From Neocallimastix lanati (nom. inval.) (lineage: Eukaryota; Neocallimastigomycota; Neocallimastigomycetes; Neocallimastigales; Neocallimastigaceae): a DNA stretch of 64,000 nucleotides. The DNA is taken from assembly GCA_016946835.1 (NCBI GenBank), contig JACVTC010000105.1:385001-449000 (forward strand). The letters are read 5' to 3'. Under the pieces are notes generated by a model. It searched no databases, was not told the DNA's origin, and saw only the letters and a program-made list of their open reading frames with translations. The stretch's first letter is position 1, and each line of letters opens with the position of its first letter. Below, in pieces: positions 36,455 through 47,912 of this stretch. A program made the position numbers and the translations under genes.

Positions 36455-39400
36455 CCCCAATGATGTGGACTGTTTTTCCAGGTCCATGGAGGGTTGATGG
36501 AAAAGGAATAACCTATATCAGGTGCACTAATTACAGCTTTCTGTGATTCTGATGATAATCGATGGTTATCCTTTCTAAAGTGGCTTTTAGTACGAAGAGT
36601 GAAAACTGGAATACTGGAAGACTGTAGAAAGTGAACCTGATGTTTTATATTGTTTTAAACTGGATATGTAGTAACATTGGAGTTGTATAATTAATAATAT
36701 CATGTAGTTTCTACATATTATCATTGTAATGAATCTATTGTATTTTTTACTTTAGCATTATTTTGTATATGTATTTTTCTATAGTATTATTTATACTTTC
36801 ATGTAGCTATTGTAAAATGGAAATGTAGGAGATTGATTCACTCCAAAGCTTGTGTTTAAGACATTATTTAACGGATGGGAATCTTTTTTATAGTCTTTCT
36901 CTACTAATATTTTTTCTTTTTAAATATACTTTTAGCTAATTTATGATTATTCAACAGAAAATTTTTAACATCTTAAAGCGCTTTATTAATTGAAAGAATT
37001 ACAATCATTCAAAAGATAAAAAGAAACAATTATTCATTTTTACAGTATATACAAGTAATTTTGTATCAATAAATTACTAACCCTTGAGTAAATTTATAAA
37101 TATTATATCAGTTATACAGGATAAAATCAATTATTTACAAAATCTAAAATCTATTCAATCATCAAGAACAATTTTATATTTCAAGCATTCAAATATTCAA
37201 CACCAATACTTTTTTTTTTTTACTATTTAAAGGGAATTTACTTTCTCTTTTATTTTTTAATTTATTTTATTATATATATATATATATAAAAAAAAAAAAA
37301 AATTTTTTTATCTATTTTTTTTTATTATTTTTATTATTTTTATTTTATTCTTCTTTTATTTTATTTTTTAGGCTTTCTTGATATGGATAATACTTCTTCA
37401 AATTCAGCAACTATACCTGTTTTGCGACGTGGTCTTCGAAGATACGATATTCAGAATAAAGATTTCATTCTTATCTTTATTCATGATCTTCAATCATGGT
37501 CTGTTAGTAAACTTTGGGAATTTCTTAGTAAACGTATTTCCAATTGCAATGAAATAGTTCATGGAATTATAAAAACACACTCACCTAATATGGAAAATTA
37601 CTTCATTTTAAGAATAAACTATGATAAACCCACTTATTACCTAAATATTTTATTTCTTCTTACCCACTGCCTTCCAATCAATAAAATTAATTGGATCCAA
37701 ACCGACAAAATCAGAACTTTCAGTGAAGTTAAGAAATTTAACAACAAATTTTCTTCTTTTGTAACTAAATCAATGGCTAAAGATTTTCTTTATAGTAATA
37801 TTTATTCATCGTCTACTCAGTTCTTTAATCTTTGTGTCAGTTGGAATATTAATGGATGGAATGATGAAAAACGTGATGGTATTAGATACTTTAATGAAAT
37901 TTTTAAACCCATCTGTATTTGCTTGCAAGAGGTCGGTAATAGCCAATACCTTAATGCACATTCAAATAATTACCCATTTCTTTGTCACTATAATACAATT
38001 TTACGTAAAGCTGATCCAAATATACCCGGTATGAGAGGTCTTAGTATAAGTGTACATCGTTCATGTTCATTTTCTCCTGATCCCTTTGAATATAAGTATA
38101 TCATTTCTGTCAACATTACTTCTTTTTGGGGAATTAAATGCACTATTGGTAATATTTATGTTCCTACGGTCACTCATAAGGAAGAAAGAAAGAATGCCTT
38201 TTCAGAAATTACTAATTGGATAAAGAAACATACTAATACACCTTCTATTCTTGTAGGTGACTTTAATATGTCTAAATCCCAATTAGATAGTTTACTTAAT
38301 AAATCATCTTATCAGTGGTTCACTAAATACTTATCAGGTCTCGATTTCACATGGGCTCGGGATGGTAGATCGTCTTGTATTGATCATGTTTTATTTAATT
38401 GTAAAATGAAGGAATACATTAATAAGGTATCTGTTTGTAGTACATTCAATGATATATCTGACCACTTCCCTCTTATCCTTTCCTGTAAGAAAGATGACTC
38501 AGAAGGTTTTCGTGCTCCTACTCCTTCTAGAAGATTCAAGTGGTCCCAACGCATGTGTAATGAAAAGCATAATGAAATATTCTCAAGTAACTACTTCTCA
38601 ATTCTTCTTAATGAATTTGATGATAATAAAGAATTAAGTTCTAATGAAATGGTCAATAAATTTATAGAAACAGCTAATAAAGTTGGTGATAAAGCTCATG
38701 CTAGAGTTCCTTGTGATCTTAAAGGATCAGCTTTCCACTGCCCTTATTATATCAAGAAACTTTCTCATGAAAAGCATGTTGCATTTAATGAAATCAAAAA
38801 TTTTTCTTTAGGTTCTAATCTTGAAAACCTTGATGAATTTTTAAATTTGCTTCGTGAGTATAAAAATATATGTGGTAAAGTCAGGTCAATTAAGTTTTCT
38901 ATTAAATCAAAACAATTTCATCAGTCACTAGAATCTGCATGTAATGATTTTAGTAATAAAAATGCTAGGAGTGCTTGGTTAAAATTAAAGAAGCTATCTC
39001 GCCCTATGTACTCTAATTCTATTTCGTCAAGTGTTTTAAAGGACAAGCAGGGTAACTTTTTATTTTCTCATTCGGATCAATTAAATCGATTTGCTGAACA
39101 TTACAGTGAACTAGCTTCTGATGTCACTCAACACAGTTTGGATAATGAATACTGGGTAAGTTTATTTGGAACTAATCCTAATAATAATCTTACTTGGGAT
39201 ATTAATGATTCTATTACTATGGAAGAAATTCAAAACACTGTGCTTGAAATGAAAAATAATAAAGCTCCTGGACCCGATGGTATTCCGATTGAATTTTTTA
39301 AAGCCTTCTTTAGTAAATCTGATTTATCCGATAATCAAGATGATTCTTCAGATGATCACTACTCTAAGTGTGCTAAATGTTTACTTTCATTATTTAACAA

Positions 39401-41605
39401 AATCTGGGATGGTGATTTCCCTGAAGAGTGGAATTCGGCTTCTATAATATCAATTCCAAAAAAAGGAGATCTTTCGGATTGTAATAATTATCGTGGTATT
39501 TCTCTTATTAATGTTGGCTTAAAAATTATTTCAAAGATTGTTACTAATAGAATTGCTAAATATGCCCTTGAACATAAATTTGTTAGACCTGAACAATTTG
39601 GATTTAGAAATAAAGAAGAATGCATAAGTTTGTATATTTCAATTAGAGAGATATGTCAAAGAAGAAAATTTAAAGGAAATTTTACTTATCTTGCTTTTCT
39701 CGATCTTAAAAAAGCCTATGATTCAGTTCCTATCTTTAATATTTTGACCAAATTATATAACTTAGGAATTAGAGATAAATGTCATCTGTTTTTAAAGAAT
39801 CTTTATCTATCCTCTAAAGCTCGTGCTTTTCTTAATGGTAATCTCTCAGAAGAATTTTCGATTAATCGTGGTGTTAGACAAGGATGCCCTCTATCTCCTA
39901 TTTTATTCAATTTGTTCATTAATGATATACTGGATAATTGTGATAAGTATGGTGTATATTTAGATTCTCAATATTGTTGTGGTGGACTTTTTGCGGATGA
40001 TATTGTTTTAGTTGCTCCATCTAAACAAGCTCTTAAGAAAATTTTGAATAAAGTTCATGAATGGGCTATTAAAAATGAAATGACTTTTGGAATTAATAAG
40101 TGTGCTACTCTTGTTGTAAAACCGATTAACTTTGTTAAACCGATAAATTATGAAGATCCATCTTTCTTTATTGGTAGTAAAAAATTACCTAAAACTGACA
40201 ACTATACCTATCTTGGTATTCCTTTTGATGAATCTTTATCACTGAAACCTATACAATCCAAATTAAACAGTAATTTAAATGTCAAGTTAAATTTGTACTT
40301 TCGATTTCTTATTAATAAATCTGTTCCTCTCCCATTGAAGAAATATGTTTTAATTTCGTTTATTCTTAGTCTTGTTATATATTATGCTCCTCTCTTTGGT
40401 TCAAATAAGAGCAGATGTTCTAAAGCTCAAAAAATTATTAATAGAGGACTTTATTGGAGTTACGGATTTAAATCTCGCAATTCTTCTGTTAGTCTCTATA
40501 ATATTACTCGTGAATTGAGAATACCTCCTCTTTCAGCTATCTGTGCTATATCTCAATTACGTTGCTTTAGAAAATGGAAAAACTCATCATGTATTATTAA
40601 TCATCTCACTAATAATATTCCTACTATGTCACATTATTCATGGACTAAAGAATCAAGGACTTTGGATAGGAAATTAAAAGGTAAAAAAACAAGTGAAATA
40701 AAAAAGTTTTATTGGGAAAGAGATGTCTTCAAACCCTCAAAAGCTAAAAAAGCAATTATTTACAAGGAGAATGATTTTGGATTTATTTCAGAAATCAGAA
40801 ACTTAACATTTCATTATCCTAAGTATCAGTTGGGATTCTTTTGGATTTCTCGTATTAGGTGTGGTTTTAAATTCGACATTAGTATTTCCATTAAAAGAAA
40901 AATCGTCTCAGAAGATTGCCCTAAATGTTGCCCTTGTTGTGGTGTTAGTGTACCTAGCTTTTCTCACTGGATCTTTACCTGTAAAGAATTGGAAAATTAC
41001 AGAAATAAATCTTTACCTTTTCTAGATGATCTCTTTTTGAAGTTTGCATTGATAATTGAACAAAAATCCTTGGATGTTTCTTTAGATTCAGAAAAGGATT
41101 ATGATAATAATATTTATTATTATATATTGAGTGCACTTCTTGGCGGGCGTTCAATATATTCAAAAATTAAAGTTAATGATGGGGAACAAAGACAATTAGT
41201 TGACAATATTTTTAAACAAAGTTCAACTTCGTCAACTGTTCCGTATTTTGTGGGGATTGCGGAGTTTCTAACAAACGTAATACCATTAATTTGTCGATCT
41301 TTTAGTTTGATGATGAAATGGTATTCCGTTGAATCTACCGTTACCAAGAGCGTCGACGTCGAAATGATAAGGCATGGATTTTCACCTCCAGATACAGATT
41401 CGATTGATAACACTAATACTGAAATTATTACTCACAATAATGGACGTGGTGTTATTATCGAGGAATGGGAAAAGTTAGAGGCTATTGCTTCTAACGCACT
41501 TTTATAATTTAATAATATTTTATTTCATGTATTTTATTTGTTATTTTTTCATTTAATTTCATGTAATTTTATTATTATTATAAATTAAATAAAGTTTTCT
41601 CTAAG

Positions 41606-41642
<37 letters not shown>
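36455..41642 (+). mobile_element. Full-length LINE (APE-type non-LTR retrotransposon)
   Basis: About 5.2 kb, flanked by a candidate 9-bp target duplication AGTATTATT (36446-36454 and 41643-41651). It has a 5' untranslated region of about 930 bp that starts GC-richer than its surroundings (CCCCAATGATGTGGACTG) and contains no second gene. A single long open frame follows, then a short 3' untranslated region with an ATTAAATAAAG polyadenylation-type signal (about 41584-41594) and a poly(A) tail of about 34 bp. A decayed relative lies at 9080-10372. An open frame, intact tail and visible target duplication suggest a young, possibly active copy. The clade (Tad1-like or another fungal group) cannot be decided by eye. 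Confidence 0.9.
37383..41507 (+). CDS. LINE endonuclease-reverse transcriptase polyprotein, 1374 aa
   Basis: The first ATG after the pyrimidine-rich leader is at 37383. An APE-like endonuclease spans about residues 145-370: VSWNINGW near 152, ICLQEV near 178 with the catalytic Glu, VGDFNM near 292 and the closing SDHFPLIL near 359. The reverse transcriptase spans about residues 600-900: NKAPGPDGIP near 627, AFLDLKKAYDSV near 770, GVRQGCPLSP near 830 and the FADD catalytic box near 870. A C-terminal Cys/His cluster (CPKCCPCCGV, then SHWIFTC) lies at about residues 1178-1200, as in many LINE proteins. No RNase H domain was recognised. The protein nicks target DNA and copies its own RNA in place. 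The frame is open throughout with no missing catalytic residue noticed. Confidence 0.93.
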   Translation: MDNTSSNSATIPVLRRGLRRYDIQNKDFILIFIHDLQSWSVSKLWEFLSKRISNCNEIVHGIIKTHSPNMENYFILRINYDKPTYYLNILFLLTHCLPINKINWIQTDKIRTFSEVKKFNNKFSSFVTKSMAKDFLYSNIYSSSTQFFNLCVSWNINGWNDEKRDGIRYFNEIFKPICICLQEVGNSQYLNAHSNNYPFLCHYNTILRKADPNIPGMRGLSISVHRSCSFSPDPFEYKYIISVNITSFWGIKCTIGNIYVPTVTHKEERKNAFSEITNWIKKHTNTPSILVGDFNMSKSQLDSLLNKSSYQWFTKYLSGLDFTWARDGRSSCIDHVLFNCKMKEYINKVSVCSTFNDISDHFPLILSCKKDDSEGFRAPTPSRRFKWSQRMCNEKHNEIFSSNYFSILLNEFDDNKELSSNEMVNKFIETANKVGDKAHARVPCDLKGSAFHCPYYIKKLSHEKHVAFNEIKNFSLGSNLENLDEFLNLLREYKNICGKVRSIKFSIKSKQFHQSLESACNDFSNKNARSAWLKLKKLSRPMYSNSISSSVLKDKQGNFLFSHSDQLNRFAEHYSELASDVTQHSLDNEYWVSLFGTNPNNNLTWDINDSITMEEIQNTVLEMKNNKAPGPDGIPIEFFKAFFSKSDLSDNQDDSSDDHYSKCAKCLLSLFNKIWDGDFPEEWNSASIISIPKKGDLSDCNNYRGISLINVGLKIISKIVTNRIAKYALEHKFVRPEQFGFRNKEECISLYISIREICQRRKFKGNFTYLAFLDLKKAYDSVPIFNILTKLYNLGIRDKCHLFLKNLYLSSKARAFLNGNLSEEFSINRGVRQGCPLSPILFNLFINDILDNCDKYGVYLDSQYCCGGLFADDIVLVAPSKQALKKILNKVHEWAIKNEMTFGINKCATLVVKPINFVKPINYEDPSFFIGSKKLPKTDNYTYLGIPFDESLSLKPIQSKLNSNLNVKLNLYFRFLINKSVPLPLKKYVLISFILSLVIYYAPLFGSNKSRCSKAQKIINRGLYWSYGFKSRNSSVSLYNITRELRIPPLSAICAISQLRCFRKWKNSSCIINHLTNNIPTMSHYSWTKESRTLDRKLKGKKTSEIKKFYWERDVFKPSKAKKAIIYKENDFGFISEIRNLTFHYPKYQLGFFWISRIRCGFKFDISISIKRKIVSEDCPKCCPCCGVSVPSFSHWIFTCKELENYRNKSLPFLDDLFLKFALIIEQKSLDVSLDSEKDYDNNIYYYILSALLGGRSIYSKIKVNDGEQRQLVDNIFKQSSTSSTVPYFVGIAEFLTNVIPLICRSFSLMMKWYSVESTVTKSVDVEMIRHGFSPPDTDSIDNTNTEIITHNNGRGVIIEEWEKLEAIASNALL

Positions 41643-41646
<4 letters not shown>

Positions 41647-41651
41647 TTATT

Positions 41652-42599
41652 TATCTATATTATATAATATTTGAAAATTAAGAAATTAAGATAATATAAA
41701 AACTTATTATTATATTTCATATTTTATGTACTTAACTTTATTTCAAAAATTTAATATCATCATGTTTTTCTTAAAAATAAATATTATATAAATTCGGATG
41801 TGGGACATTTCTTAAAGTTACCTTTCCCAATGTCCCATTCATATTGTTCTAAAATGACGCCATAAAATTTTTAATATTTTTTAGTACAATTATATATAAA
41901 TAAATAAATAAATAAATAAATAAATCATAATCAGATTTAGAAAATAAATAAAACTACGTTTATATATTAAAAAAATAATATGTTTTAAATATTTTCTTAA
42001 TTACTTTATAATATAAAAGTAGGGACTATATCCATAAAATGTTGTGACTACCTTAATATTCCCATGTCTTGAGGGGGGCATAGGGCGGTACACACCAGAA
42101 ATAAAAAAGAAAAAAAAAAATTATAATATAAAAGGAATGAGTAATAATTATTAATTTATTTATAATTAATGATTAAATTTAAATAATAAAAATAAATAAT
42201 AAATAATTAAATATAATAATAAAATAATTAAATATAAATAATATATAATAAATAATAAATAATAAATAATAAATAATAAATAATAAATAATAAATAATTA
42301 ATAATAAATAATAAATAATAGATAATAAATAATAAATAAATAATAAATAATAAATAATAAATAATTATATAAATGTTACATCTTCTAGTATATAAAAAAA
42401 AGAAGAAAATATTTTATTATAAATTGGAAGAAAATATTTTATTATAAATTGGAAGAAAATATTTTATTATAAATTGGAAAAAAATATTTTATTATAAATG
42501 GAAGAAAATATTTTATTATAAATGGAAGAAAATATTTTATTATAAATGGAAGAAAATATTTTATTATAAATGGAAGAAAATATTTTATTATAAATGGAA
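41652..42599. other. AT-rich region with hairpin, GC-rich patch and tandem repeats
   Basis: No gene. It holds an inverted repeat at 41801-41837, an isolated GC-rich patch at about 42060-42105 (CTTGAGGGGGGCATAGGGCG), long AATAAATAAT simple repeats (about 42225-42365) and the 24-25-bp tandem array that runs into the second MULE remnant. Confidence 0.6.
41801..41837. repeat. Short inverted repeat TGGGACATT/AATGTCCCA
   Basis: A perfect 9-bp inverted repeat separated by about 19 bp (41801-41809 and 41829-41837). It resembles the MULE/MITE ends at 30 kb (GGGGCATTTCG type) and lies about 0.8 kb left of the second MULE transposase remnant, so it may be a decayed element end. A simple hairpin is the alternative. 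Confidence 0.45.
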
Positions 42600-42610
42600 G
42601 AAAATATTTT
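42400..42610. repeat. Tandem array of a 24-25-bp unit, about 8-9 copies
   Basis: The unit is GGAAGAAAATATTTTATTAT plus AAAT(T). The first units are 25 bp and the later ones 24 bp. The last unit runs directly into the MULE-like remnant. Confidence 0.9.
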
Positions 42611-43230
42611 ATGACATTTTAAAATATAAAAGTTTACATAATTATCTTGAAAAAAAAATATGATGCATTTATATCAATTGTAAAACGTAAGATTTTAGAT
42701 GAAATTTAAAAAAGTTCAATTCCTTTAGGTATAAAACCTAAACGTATATTTTAATGAAGTTTCACAAAAAATGGGATTTATATGTCTTGAATATAAAACA
42801 ATTAAATCCCAAATAACAAAAGATATAAATAAACAACTACCTTCTGATGTAATAAAGTTTGATTAAAATTCCTGTTAAATTAAAATAATATAAAACAGTG
42901 AGAATTGAGAATTTTATGATATTCGAAAATCCATATTTAATAATATTACAATGCCCATTCCAAACAAAATTATTTATAAAATATACTAAAGATATATTTG
43001 CTGATGATATTTTTTTTATATTTCACCTAAATTTAGTTATCAAGTGCTCATTACGGGAACCTATATTAAAGACTTAAATAGTTTTTATACTACTTCTTTT
43101 TAGATATTAATAATTAAAGAACAAGCTACCATTGAAATATTATTGGACGAAATAAAAAAAAAAAAAAAAAAGCTTAAGTACGGCAATAACATCAAAAAAT
43201 TTTCATTATGATTTCAATTTTTTTTTTTTT
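42600..43230 (+). pseudogene. Second, more decayed MULE transposase remnant
   Basis: It aligns in order with the 28.4-28.9 kb pseudogene. Shared features include the GATGA/AAATT-type stretch before AAACGTATATTT, the segment reading MIFENPYLI (MIFKNHNLI in the other copy), then FQTKLFIKYT, a DGTF-like box altered to DDIF, and SYQVLITG followed by LNSFYTTS. Multiple stops and frame changes are present, and nothing after the first catalytic region is recognisable. Both copies lie on the + strand, about 14 kb apart. Confidence 0.6.
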
Positions 43231-43439
43231 TAATAATTAATTTTTATAATAAAAAAGAAATTAAAGAAAATATATTTTATTATAATATCTAAATTAAATT
43301 ATAATTTTTTTTTCCTTTTTATAATTTGTTAATTATTTTCTTTATTTGAATATGTAATATATATTATTCTAATATTGTAAATTCTTCATTCTTATTTTCA
43401 TTATCTATTTTTCTTTTATTATTAAAATATTGATTCAAT

Positions 43440-44963
43440 AAATGTTAATTATTTGAATTATTAAATGATCGATCATTATTTTTCATTAATTGTTTTATTA
43501 TTGTTGAAATTTAAATCATTGTTATTATTTTTAATGTTAGTATTGCTATTTAAAGATTATGCCTTAGTATTTGAATTATATATATATATATTATTTTCAT
43601 TTTTATTATTTAATTTATTTGTAGAATTTAATTTATTTAATTCATTATTCTTTTTATTGATATTGTTATTATCGTTTTCATAATGTTTATTTTCTCTATT
43701 ATTTAATTGATTTTCATTTTGAATTTGATTTATATTTTTATTAATTTGATACTCAGTTTTATTTTAAATTAATTGATTATTATTGACAATATTATTATGA
43801 TATGAATTTATATTGATTTCATTTTTATTTTGAATTATTTGATTATTATTTGTGTTATTATTATGACCTATGTTAATTTTATGATAATCATTATTATATT
43901 GAATTGATAGATGATTAATTCTATTAATATTATTTGGATTTAAATTTGAATTATATTGATTGTAAAAATAATTATATGGGTTATTATATATATTTTGATA
44001 TTTATATGCATCATTAATAATATAACTGTAATTTATATGATTTGAAGTATAATTGTAATATGGACTAAAATATGGGGTAACTAAACTAAGATAATAAATG
44101 TTCTGATTAAAGTTTGTTTGTTACGAATCCAAAAGTTATATTGACGGTGACCAATATTTCATAAACTCGACTTCAACTTAGGTCCATTTTGTAAAATTAC
44201 TATTTTCAATATTTAAAAATAATATTTTCTATAATTTTCTTTCTGTATAAATGTAAATAGATGTTAATTTAACAATTGAAAAGTTTTTTTTTTTTTTTTT
44301 TTTTATTTTTTTGTATTCGTTTTTATTAAATAAAATTTTTAATAAATAATTTTTCTATAAATAAATATTAATAAATTTAATTATAAAATTAATCATTTCT
44401 TGTATTCTTTGTAATTACAAACCTATTGAGTCAATCTTGTTTTGTTTAATATATATTTCAATATATCAGTAAACCGTTACATTATTGGAATATTATAGTT
44501 TTATATAGTACTAGGATAATTTAAATTGTTATCTAAATAGATAATAGTATCATTTTTATTAATAATTTTGTTGATTGTTTTCATTCTGTTGATTATTTAT
44601 ATTTGTAAAATGTTCATTATTGTTAATATATTGTTATTCATAATCATGAATATTTTGTATATTTTCTGTAATAAAAGGTCAAGTACTTTCCCCTTCCCCG
44701 GGATTTCATTATTTTTAAATAAGTCAATGAAATATGGAATGGTAATAGGAGCAGAAATATGACCAGGAAAGTCTTCATAAAAATCAACAACCCTAGTAAG
44801 AATAATTTTATTATTTTTTGATATCATATATTTTATAAAGCAATAGAATTTTAATCATCATAGCTTAAAACTATTTCTGGTAAACAGAACTTTTAAATTT
44901 TGTTCAAAACGGTTTGGAGATATAGAAATAAACTTTACAGCCAAAAACACAGAAATGATTATA

Positions 44964-44994
<31 letters not shown>

Positions 44995-45192
44995 TTGAAT
45001 AACAATTGGAAAAGAATTTTATTTGTGTATCTATGAGGTAATCAGTTATATATATAATTTATAGTGGCAACTACATCTTCCCAGAAGCAATGACTAAAGC
45101 TTGCATCCTTTAATAAGAAGGTAGAATTGTAAATTAATGTTTCTTGAAAATGTTCAGCTTTTCCATTTTGCTCTGTAGTATATTTTAGTGAT

Positions 45193-45200
<8 letters not shown>
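43440..45200 (-). mobile_element. Broken Ty1/copia fossil (integrase part)
   Basis: On the minus strand the stretch near 45020-45190 has the copia integrase signature (TEQNGKAEH, then FWEDVVATINYIYN). Toward lower coordinates follow a region with the FGCKVY motif and then an Asn-rich segment (about 43440-44100), as between integrase and reverse transcriptase in other copies. No LTRs or reverse transcriptase were recognised. The element is old and broken in many places. Confidence 0.6.
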
Positions 45201-45232
<32 letters not shown>

Positions 45233-45540
45233 GCATAAGCTGTAAATTTTTAAATTTAATTATTTATTATAAATAAATTAATATTAATTATTCAGTCTTA
45301 TTTGTTACAAAATAATTTAAAAAATATTTAAAACATTTAATTTTTTAAATAATTAACACAGTCTCGAAATATGAATATAATTTATTTATTTATTTATTTA
45401 TTTATAATTGTATTAAAAAATATTATTATCAAAATTTTAGATGTAATTACAATAATATGAACGCCACATTACGAAATACAGCACTTTCAATAGATGATAT
45501 ATAATTTTTTTATTTATTAATTTTTTATTTAAAATCTGTA

Positions 45541-45966
45541 GAGGGCGGGGTTCGAATCCTCGGCATGGCACCAAATAATCGGATGAGGTTTCTATCCTGG
45601 GATATCATGTGACCACACGTGATATTCATAAGGCTTTCCCTCAAATGATTATTTCACCCAATCCTGATACTACGCTTTGAATTGAAGCATAGACCTTGAT
45701 GGTTGTAATATTTCCAATCGCCAATGATTACACCCACTAGGGAGGAGTTAATGATTCCGTTCTGATGCTCGTGGTCATTAGAGATATATGTAGGAACGTT
45801 AGGAATGCATCTCCGGGCAGTGTGTAACGACGATTGAGAGCGGCGAAGCTGATACAGTATGCCAATAACTCATCACCTTACAGTTAGTTAATAACTGTAT
45901 GGCCATATTGGGAGATGGGTACCCAGTATGTGCAGTCTATGTTTTTTTTTTTTTTTTTTTTTTTTT
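45541..45966 (+). mobile_element. SINE-like retrocopy with a tRNA 3' end at its 5' edge and a T-rich tail
   Basis: A GC-rich island of about 425 bp in very AT-rich DNA, flanked by a 14-bp direct repeat with one mismatch (ATTTAAAATCTGTA at 45527-45540 and ATTTAAAATCAGTA at 45967-45980). That indicates target-primed insertion. Its first 33 bases look like the 3' end of a tRNA: T-arm CGGGG-TTCGAAT-CCTCG (stem with one G-U pair), then the 7-nt acceptor strand GCATGGC, discriminator A and CCA at 45571-45573. The B box GGTTCGAATCC is complete; no A box or 5' tRNA half precedes it. The body (45574-45942) is non-coding, with no match to other parts of the window. A T run of about 24 bp ends it. Either a 5'-truncated tRNA-SINE or a template-jump chimera. 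Confidence 0.65.
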
Positions 45967-45980
45967 ATTTAAAATCAGTA

Positions 45981-46596
45981 CAAACATATTAATAATTATT
46001 ATTATAATTGTTAAAATATAGAGAAATCTTTTTTTGAAATATATTAAATTTCGAAATTCATTGTAATAAAATTCTTATTATCTGTAATAAATTATTTTAT
46101 ACTTTTTCTTTACAATATTATCAAGCCACAAATATTATAAAGAAAATATTTCCCAAATTATTTATACACTAATCAATTATTAGAATTAGCAAAATAATAA
46201 AATAATAAAGTTTATATATATATTTACATATTAAAAAACTAGTCTAACTCTTAATAATAATAATAAATTTTTTATTTTTAATTTCATTAATTCCATAATT
46301 CTTAATTTCTGATATTAATATATATTGATATCTATATTTTGTATTTTATTTTATTTTTAAAACATTTTTATGGAATTTTTATTTTATTAAAATCATAAAA
46401 TTGTTGCGACTATTTATATATTATTATATATAATAACAACTACTTTATAAATTTATTAAACCATATCTTTATATAGAAAAAAAAATATAAAATTCCTAAA
46501 GTTTAGAGTTATTATTATTATTAATTATTTATTATTATTTAATTATTTATTATTTATTAATGTTGTTATTTATTATTCTTATTATTATTATTATTA

Positions 46597-46632
<36 letters not shown>

Positions 46633-47393
46633 TAATTACAATATTTTAGTATTATAATAACAGTAGTTCCTACTATTAAATTCGATTAAAAATATTCTTA
46701 CTAAAAGTGAAGCTTAAAAAGTTTTATATAACATAACAACTTATAATAAAAATAATTATAGCAATAATTAAAAAAATAATATTATCTATTTTATATATAT
46801 ATATATTAATTTAAATTTAAATATGTATGTGTATTTTAAAATCTTTTTTTTTTTTTAAAATATAATTTGATATAAACAAATATATTTAACTTTGAAAGTA
46901 AAGTAAAAATATCTTTCCATTAATACAATTACAATAACTTATACAATAATGTAATATATTAACTAATATTCAAATTAAATTATTATTGAATATAAGGAAA
47001 CAGAATTTTAATATATATATATATGTATTCTTTTCATATTTATCTTCAAATCTTTAAATAAAAAATAGTATTTATATAATTATTTATTATTTTTAATTAT
47101 TTATTTTGAATAAAGCAATATTAACTTTTCAGATTTTTTTAATATAAAGTGTTTTATAGAAATGTTTTATTTTTAATGATTAATACATTTAAAATAATTA
47201 ACCCATTTATATAATCCAAATGATTATTTATTTTTATTTATTTATTTATTTATAATTAAATAAAAAAAAATATAGCTTTAAATTTTAGCTTAGAAAGGCT
47301 ACGTTACAAAATATAATTTTCCTAAATACATCCCATCTTTTTTTTTTTTTTTTTTTAGTTACTATTATTATTCCTTTAAAGTACAATTAAATG

Positions 47394-47450
<57 letters not shown>

Positions 47451-47878
47451 TAAAAGAAAAAAAAAATCATAATAATAAAAATTCTAAATACTAAAAATTT
47501 TTAAATATTAAATAAATTATTAAAATAAAATATTAAAATATAAAATAAATAGTAATGAATCATAAAATAGTAAAGTATTAATAGAAGTAAAAATAAAAAT
47601 AAATATAAAAGTAAATAGGTTAATATGATGCAATGAGTAACTCTCTTTTTATTATTGATAAATAGAATTTTTTGCTATTTTCCATAATTTTCTAATCTAA
47701 TCCTTTATAAAAATCATTTCCCCAAAAAAAATCATTTCCCCTGTTTTATTTTATTTTATTTTATTTTATTTTATTTTATTTTTTTTATTTTTTTTTTTTT
47801 ATTCAGGAGTAATATAGAATATTTTTTTTAATATTAATCATTAAATTAATAATAATATAAAAATGGTACATTTATATA

Positions 47879-47912
<34 letters not shown>

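Noticed and set aside
40975-41413. Minus-strand open frames opposite the LINE protein end
   Set aside because: Shadow frames of the 1374-codon LINE frame, which has recognisable domains.
42400-42610. CRISPR-like array of 24-25-bp repeats
   Set aside because: The repeats are head-to-tail without unique spacers, so this is a simple tandem repeat.
43465-43683. Plus-strand Leu/Phe-rich membrane-like frame
   Set aside because: It is the complement of the Asn-rich part of a copia fossil; the apparent membrane segments come from the TTA/TTT-rich strand.
45541-45573. Complete tRNA gene
   Set aside because: Only the T-arm, acceptor 3' strand and CCA are present. The 5' half, D-arm and anticodon arm are missing and the DNA just upstream is the AT-rich target site.
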